Translations under genes and position numbers: made by a program | Part shown: in pieces, positions 6,432 through 7,345 of the stretch | Numbering within the stretch: the stretch's first letter is position 1 | Layout: every line of letters starts with the position of its first letter | Notes under the pieces: model-generated | The model's database searches: none | What the model saw: only the letters and a program-made list of their open reading frames with translations | What the model was told of the DNA's origin: nothing | Origin: CAWHOW01 sp050013795 | GTDB taxonomy: Bacteria > Bacteroidota > Bacteroidia > Bacteroidales > CG2-30-32-10 | Direction: 5' to 3' | Assembly: GCA_050013795.1 (NCBI GenBank) | Contig: JBEKEO010000158.1 | Coordinates: 1 to 7,345 of the forward strand | DNA length: 7,345 bases

Positions 6432-6788
6432 TTATTTTTTCCTTAATGCCCTGATTAACCCATTCAGTACTTTCTCTGTTTCTATAATTTTAAGTTCATC
6501 TTCATTAATTTTCGATTCCCTTACATACCCCAATTGACAAGCTAATGTGAATTGGTAATGTAATTCCTTTAATGAGCCGAAGGCTATCTCAAGGAACCTG
6601 AGGTATTCAGCCTGGCTTTCGCGTGCGCAACCTTCAACAATATTTGAAGGCACTGAAACTGCTGCTCTCCTTATTTGTGATGTCAATCCATATACTTCCT
6701 CTTTAGGAAAGTCCTTGGTAATCTTATAAATTAAGACTGCTGTTTCGTTGGCAAGTTCAAAAGCTTTAAGTTTTGTATGATCTCTCAT
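6432..6788 (-). CDS. Four helix bundle protein (23S rRNA IVS family)
   Basis: The 118-residue protein belongs to the S23 / 23S rRNA intervening-sequence protein family. Its signature is YGLTSQIRRAAVSVPSNIVEG (33-53), followed by EYLRFLEIAFGSLKEL (61-76). Residues about 1-25, 33-55, 61-85 and 95-116 predict four amphipathic helices. There is no membrane segment or signal peptide. Relatives are encoded inside 23S rRNA intervening sequences or as stand-alone intergenic genes, and related folds include Avd of diversity-generating retroelements. Biochemical function is not established, though the basic surface suggests nucleic acid binding. No reverse transcriptase or variable repeat is present here, so an Avd role is unlikely. 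Inverted degenerate repeats flank the gene, suggesting it arrived as a unit. No typical promoter or strong ribosome binding site is visible. Confidence 0.88.
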   Translation of the reverse strand: MRDHTKLKAFELANETAVLIYKITKDFPKEEVYGLTSQIRRAAVSVPSNIVEGCARESQAEYLRFLEIAFGSLKELHYQFTLACQLGYVRESKINEDELKIIETEKVLNGLIRALRKK

Positions 6789-6791
6789 TTT

Positions 6792-6836
6792 ACTTCAGTT
6801 TGTCTATTTACCTTCAGTCTAATAACCTTCAGTCTA
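6792..6836. repeat. 15-bp-period degenerate repeats, upstream side
   Basis: CCTTCAGTCTA occurs exactly at 6811-6821 and 6826-6836, 15 bases apart. A degenerate copy, ACTTCAGTTTGTCTA, is at 6792-6806. On the gene's own strand these read TAGACTGAAGG and lie directly upstream of the four-helix-bundle start. They face the related units at 6389-6428 in inverted orientation. Confidence 0.75.
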
Positions 6837-6854
6837 TAAGGCTAATTAATAACC

Positions 6855-6880
6855 AAAAAAAAGGCGACTAACGTCGCCTT
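6855..6880 (-). terminator. Intrinsic terminator of the COG2403-family gene
   Basis: AAGGCGAC (6861-6868) and GTCGCCTT (6873-6880) form a perfect 8-bp G:C-rich stem with a 4-base loop. On the minus strand the distal arm runs into eight T residues (6862-6855). The hairpin begins 6 bases after the stop codon of the upstream gene. This is a textbook rho-independent terminator. It isolates that gene from the four-helix-bundle gene and pyrBI downstream. Confidence 0.92.
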
Positions 6881-6886
6881 CTCTAT

Positions 6887-7345
6887 TTAACAACAGCAAG
6901 CACTTTCCTTTTTAACAAGTTTGTGCTTCTTAATAAAATCGCATAAAACATCCTTCAGATCGGGTTTGCCAATTTCCTGAAGTTCATAGTCAACTTTAGT
7001 ACATGGTTTGTTGATCTTGATGATGCGCTGCAGATCAATAGGAGTTGCAATAACCACTGAATCACAATCGGTATTGTTGATTGATTTTTCAAGGTCTTTT
7101 ACCTGCTGATCGCCATATCCCATTGCCGGCATTAATTTACCGATGTTAGGATATATTTTGAATGTTTCAGCCAGTTTACCAACAACGAAAGGTCTCGGGT
7201 CAACTAATTCCTTTGCTCCGAATTTCATTGCTGCAACAGTTCCTGCGCCTAACTTCATTTCGCCGTGGGTTAAGGTCGGGCCGTCTTCTACAACCAATAC
7301 CCTCTTACCTCTAATCAGTTCAGGATTGTGAACGGTAAGCGGTGA
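6887..7345 (-). CDS. COG2403 predicted GTPase / cDPG synthase-like, 3' part
   Basis: The frame is open to the window edge, so 152 C-terminal residues are visible and the start lies outside. The TTG at 7297 is internal and not a start. Recognisable stretches are VLVVEDGPTLTHGEMK, ELVDPRPFVVGKL, LMPAMGYGDQQVKDLE and VVIATPIDLQRIIKI. These match the C-terminal half of COG2403 proteins, often labelled cyclic 2,3-diphosphoglycerate synthase or predicted GTPase, normally about 440 residues. The P-loop-containing N-terminal half is not in view. The cDPG synthase name comes from archaeal homologues, and the activity in Bacteroidota is unproven. The chain ends in ESACCC, three consecutive cysteines, which is unusual. 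A strong terminator follows. Confidence 0.8.
   Translation of the reverse strand, partial: SPLTVHNPELIRGKRVLVVEDGPTLTHGEMKLGAGTVAAMKFGAKELVDPRPFVVGKLAETFKIYPNIGKLMPAMGYGDQQVKDLEKSINNTDCDSVVIATPIDLQRIIKINKPCTKVDYELQEIGKPDLKDVLCDFIKKHKLVKKESACCC

Noticed and set aside
6432..6788. Four-helix-bundle protein as Avd of a diversity-generating retroelement.
   Set aside because: No reverse transcriptase, template repeat or variable repeat is present in the window; the sequence fits the IVS-type family better.
6389..6836. CRISPR-like repeats.
   Set aside because: The units are about 10 bp, degenerate, 15 bp apart and inverted across a gene, with no spacers or cas genes.
7143..7331. Plus-strand open frame of 62 codons at the window end.
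   Set aside because: It is antisense to the clearly conserved COG2403-family reading frame and has no recognisable protein features.

Overview
The window reads as chromosomal DNA of a Bacteroidota bacterium. The evidence is the rpmG / DUF4295-type / ftsY gene order, which is typical of that phylum. Start regions lack good Shine-Dalgarno sequences, and several genes are preceded by a TAnnTTTG -7 element, with a TTG about 19-20 bases further upstream in the two best cases. The protein sequences also have the flavour of this group. It is mostly core genes with one small accessory insertion. No phage, CRISPR, tRNA or rRNA is visible.

Layout. Positions 1-147 are non-coding or the tail of something outside the window, and hold short degenerate direct repeats. 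A minus-strand ribosome/secretion cluster follows, in transcription order rpmG (bL33), a 51-residue DUF4295-type protein and ftsY (the SRP receptor), covering 1558 down to 148. A strong hairpin lies between the small protein and ftsY. Diverging from rpmG is a XerD-like tyrosine recombinase (1683-2618). Its 3' end overlaps by 26 bp the convergent gene mtaB (3888 down to 2593), a tRNA t6A37 methylthiotransferase. mtaB diverges from arcC (4033-4977, carbamate kinase), and the intergenic region carries a well-formed arcC promoter and an mtaB promoter that predicts a nearly leaderless mRNA.

arcC converges on a translationally coupled pyrBI operon (minus strand, 6375 down to 5009) encoding the catalytic and regulatory chains of aspartate carbamoyltransferase. 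The intergenic hairpin there could terminate both directions. Carbamate kinase and aspartate carbamoyltransferase share carbamoyl phosphate, so this neighbourhood touches pyrimidine and carbamoyl-phosphate metabolism. Upstream of pyrB sits a four-helix-bundle protein of the 23S rRNA intervening-sequence family (6788 down to 6432). It is flanked on both sides by degenerate repeats with a spacing of about 15 bp in inverted orientation. The window ends inside the 3' part of a minus-strand gene of the COG2403 predicted GTPase / cyclic 2,3-diphosphoglycerate synthase-like family, which has a Cys-Cys-Cys C-terminus and a perfect intrinsic terminator.

The best candidate for something little described is the four-helix-bundle gene with its inverted periodic flanks, which looks like a small mobile or repeat-associated unit placed between pyrB and upstream DNA. 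Everything else is recognisable housekeeping content.
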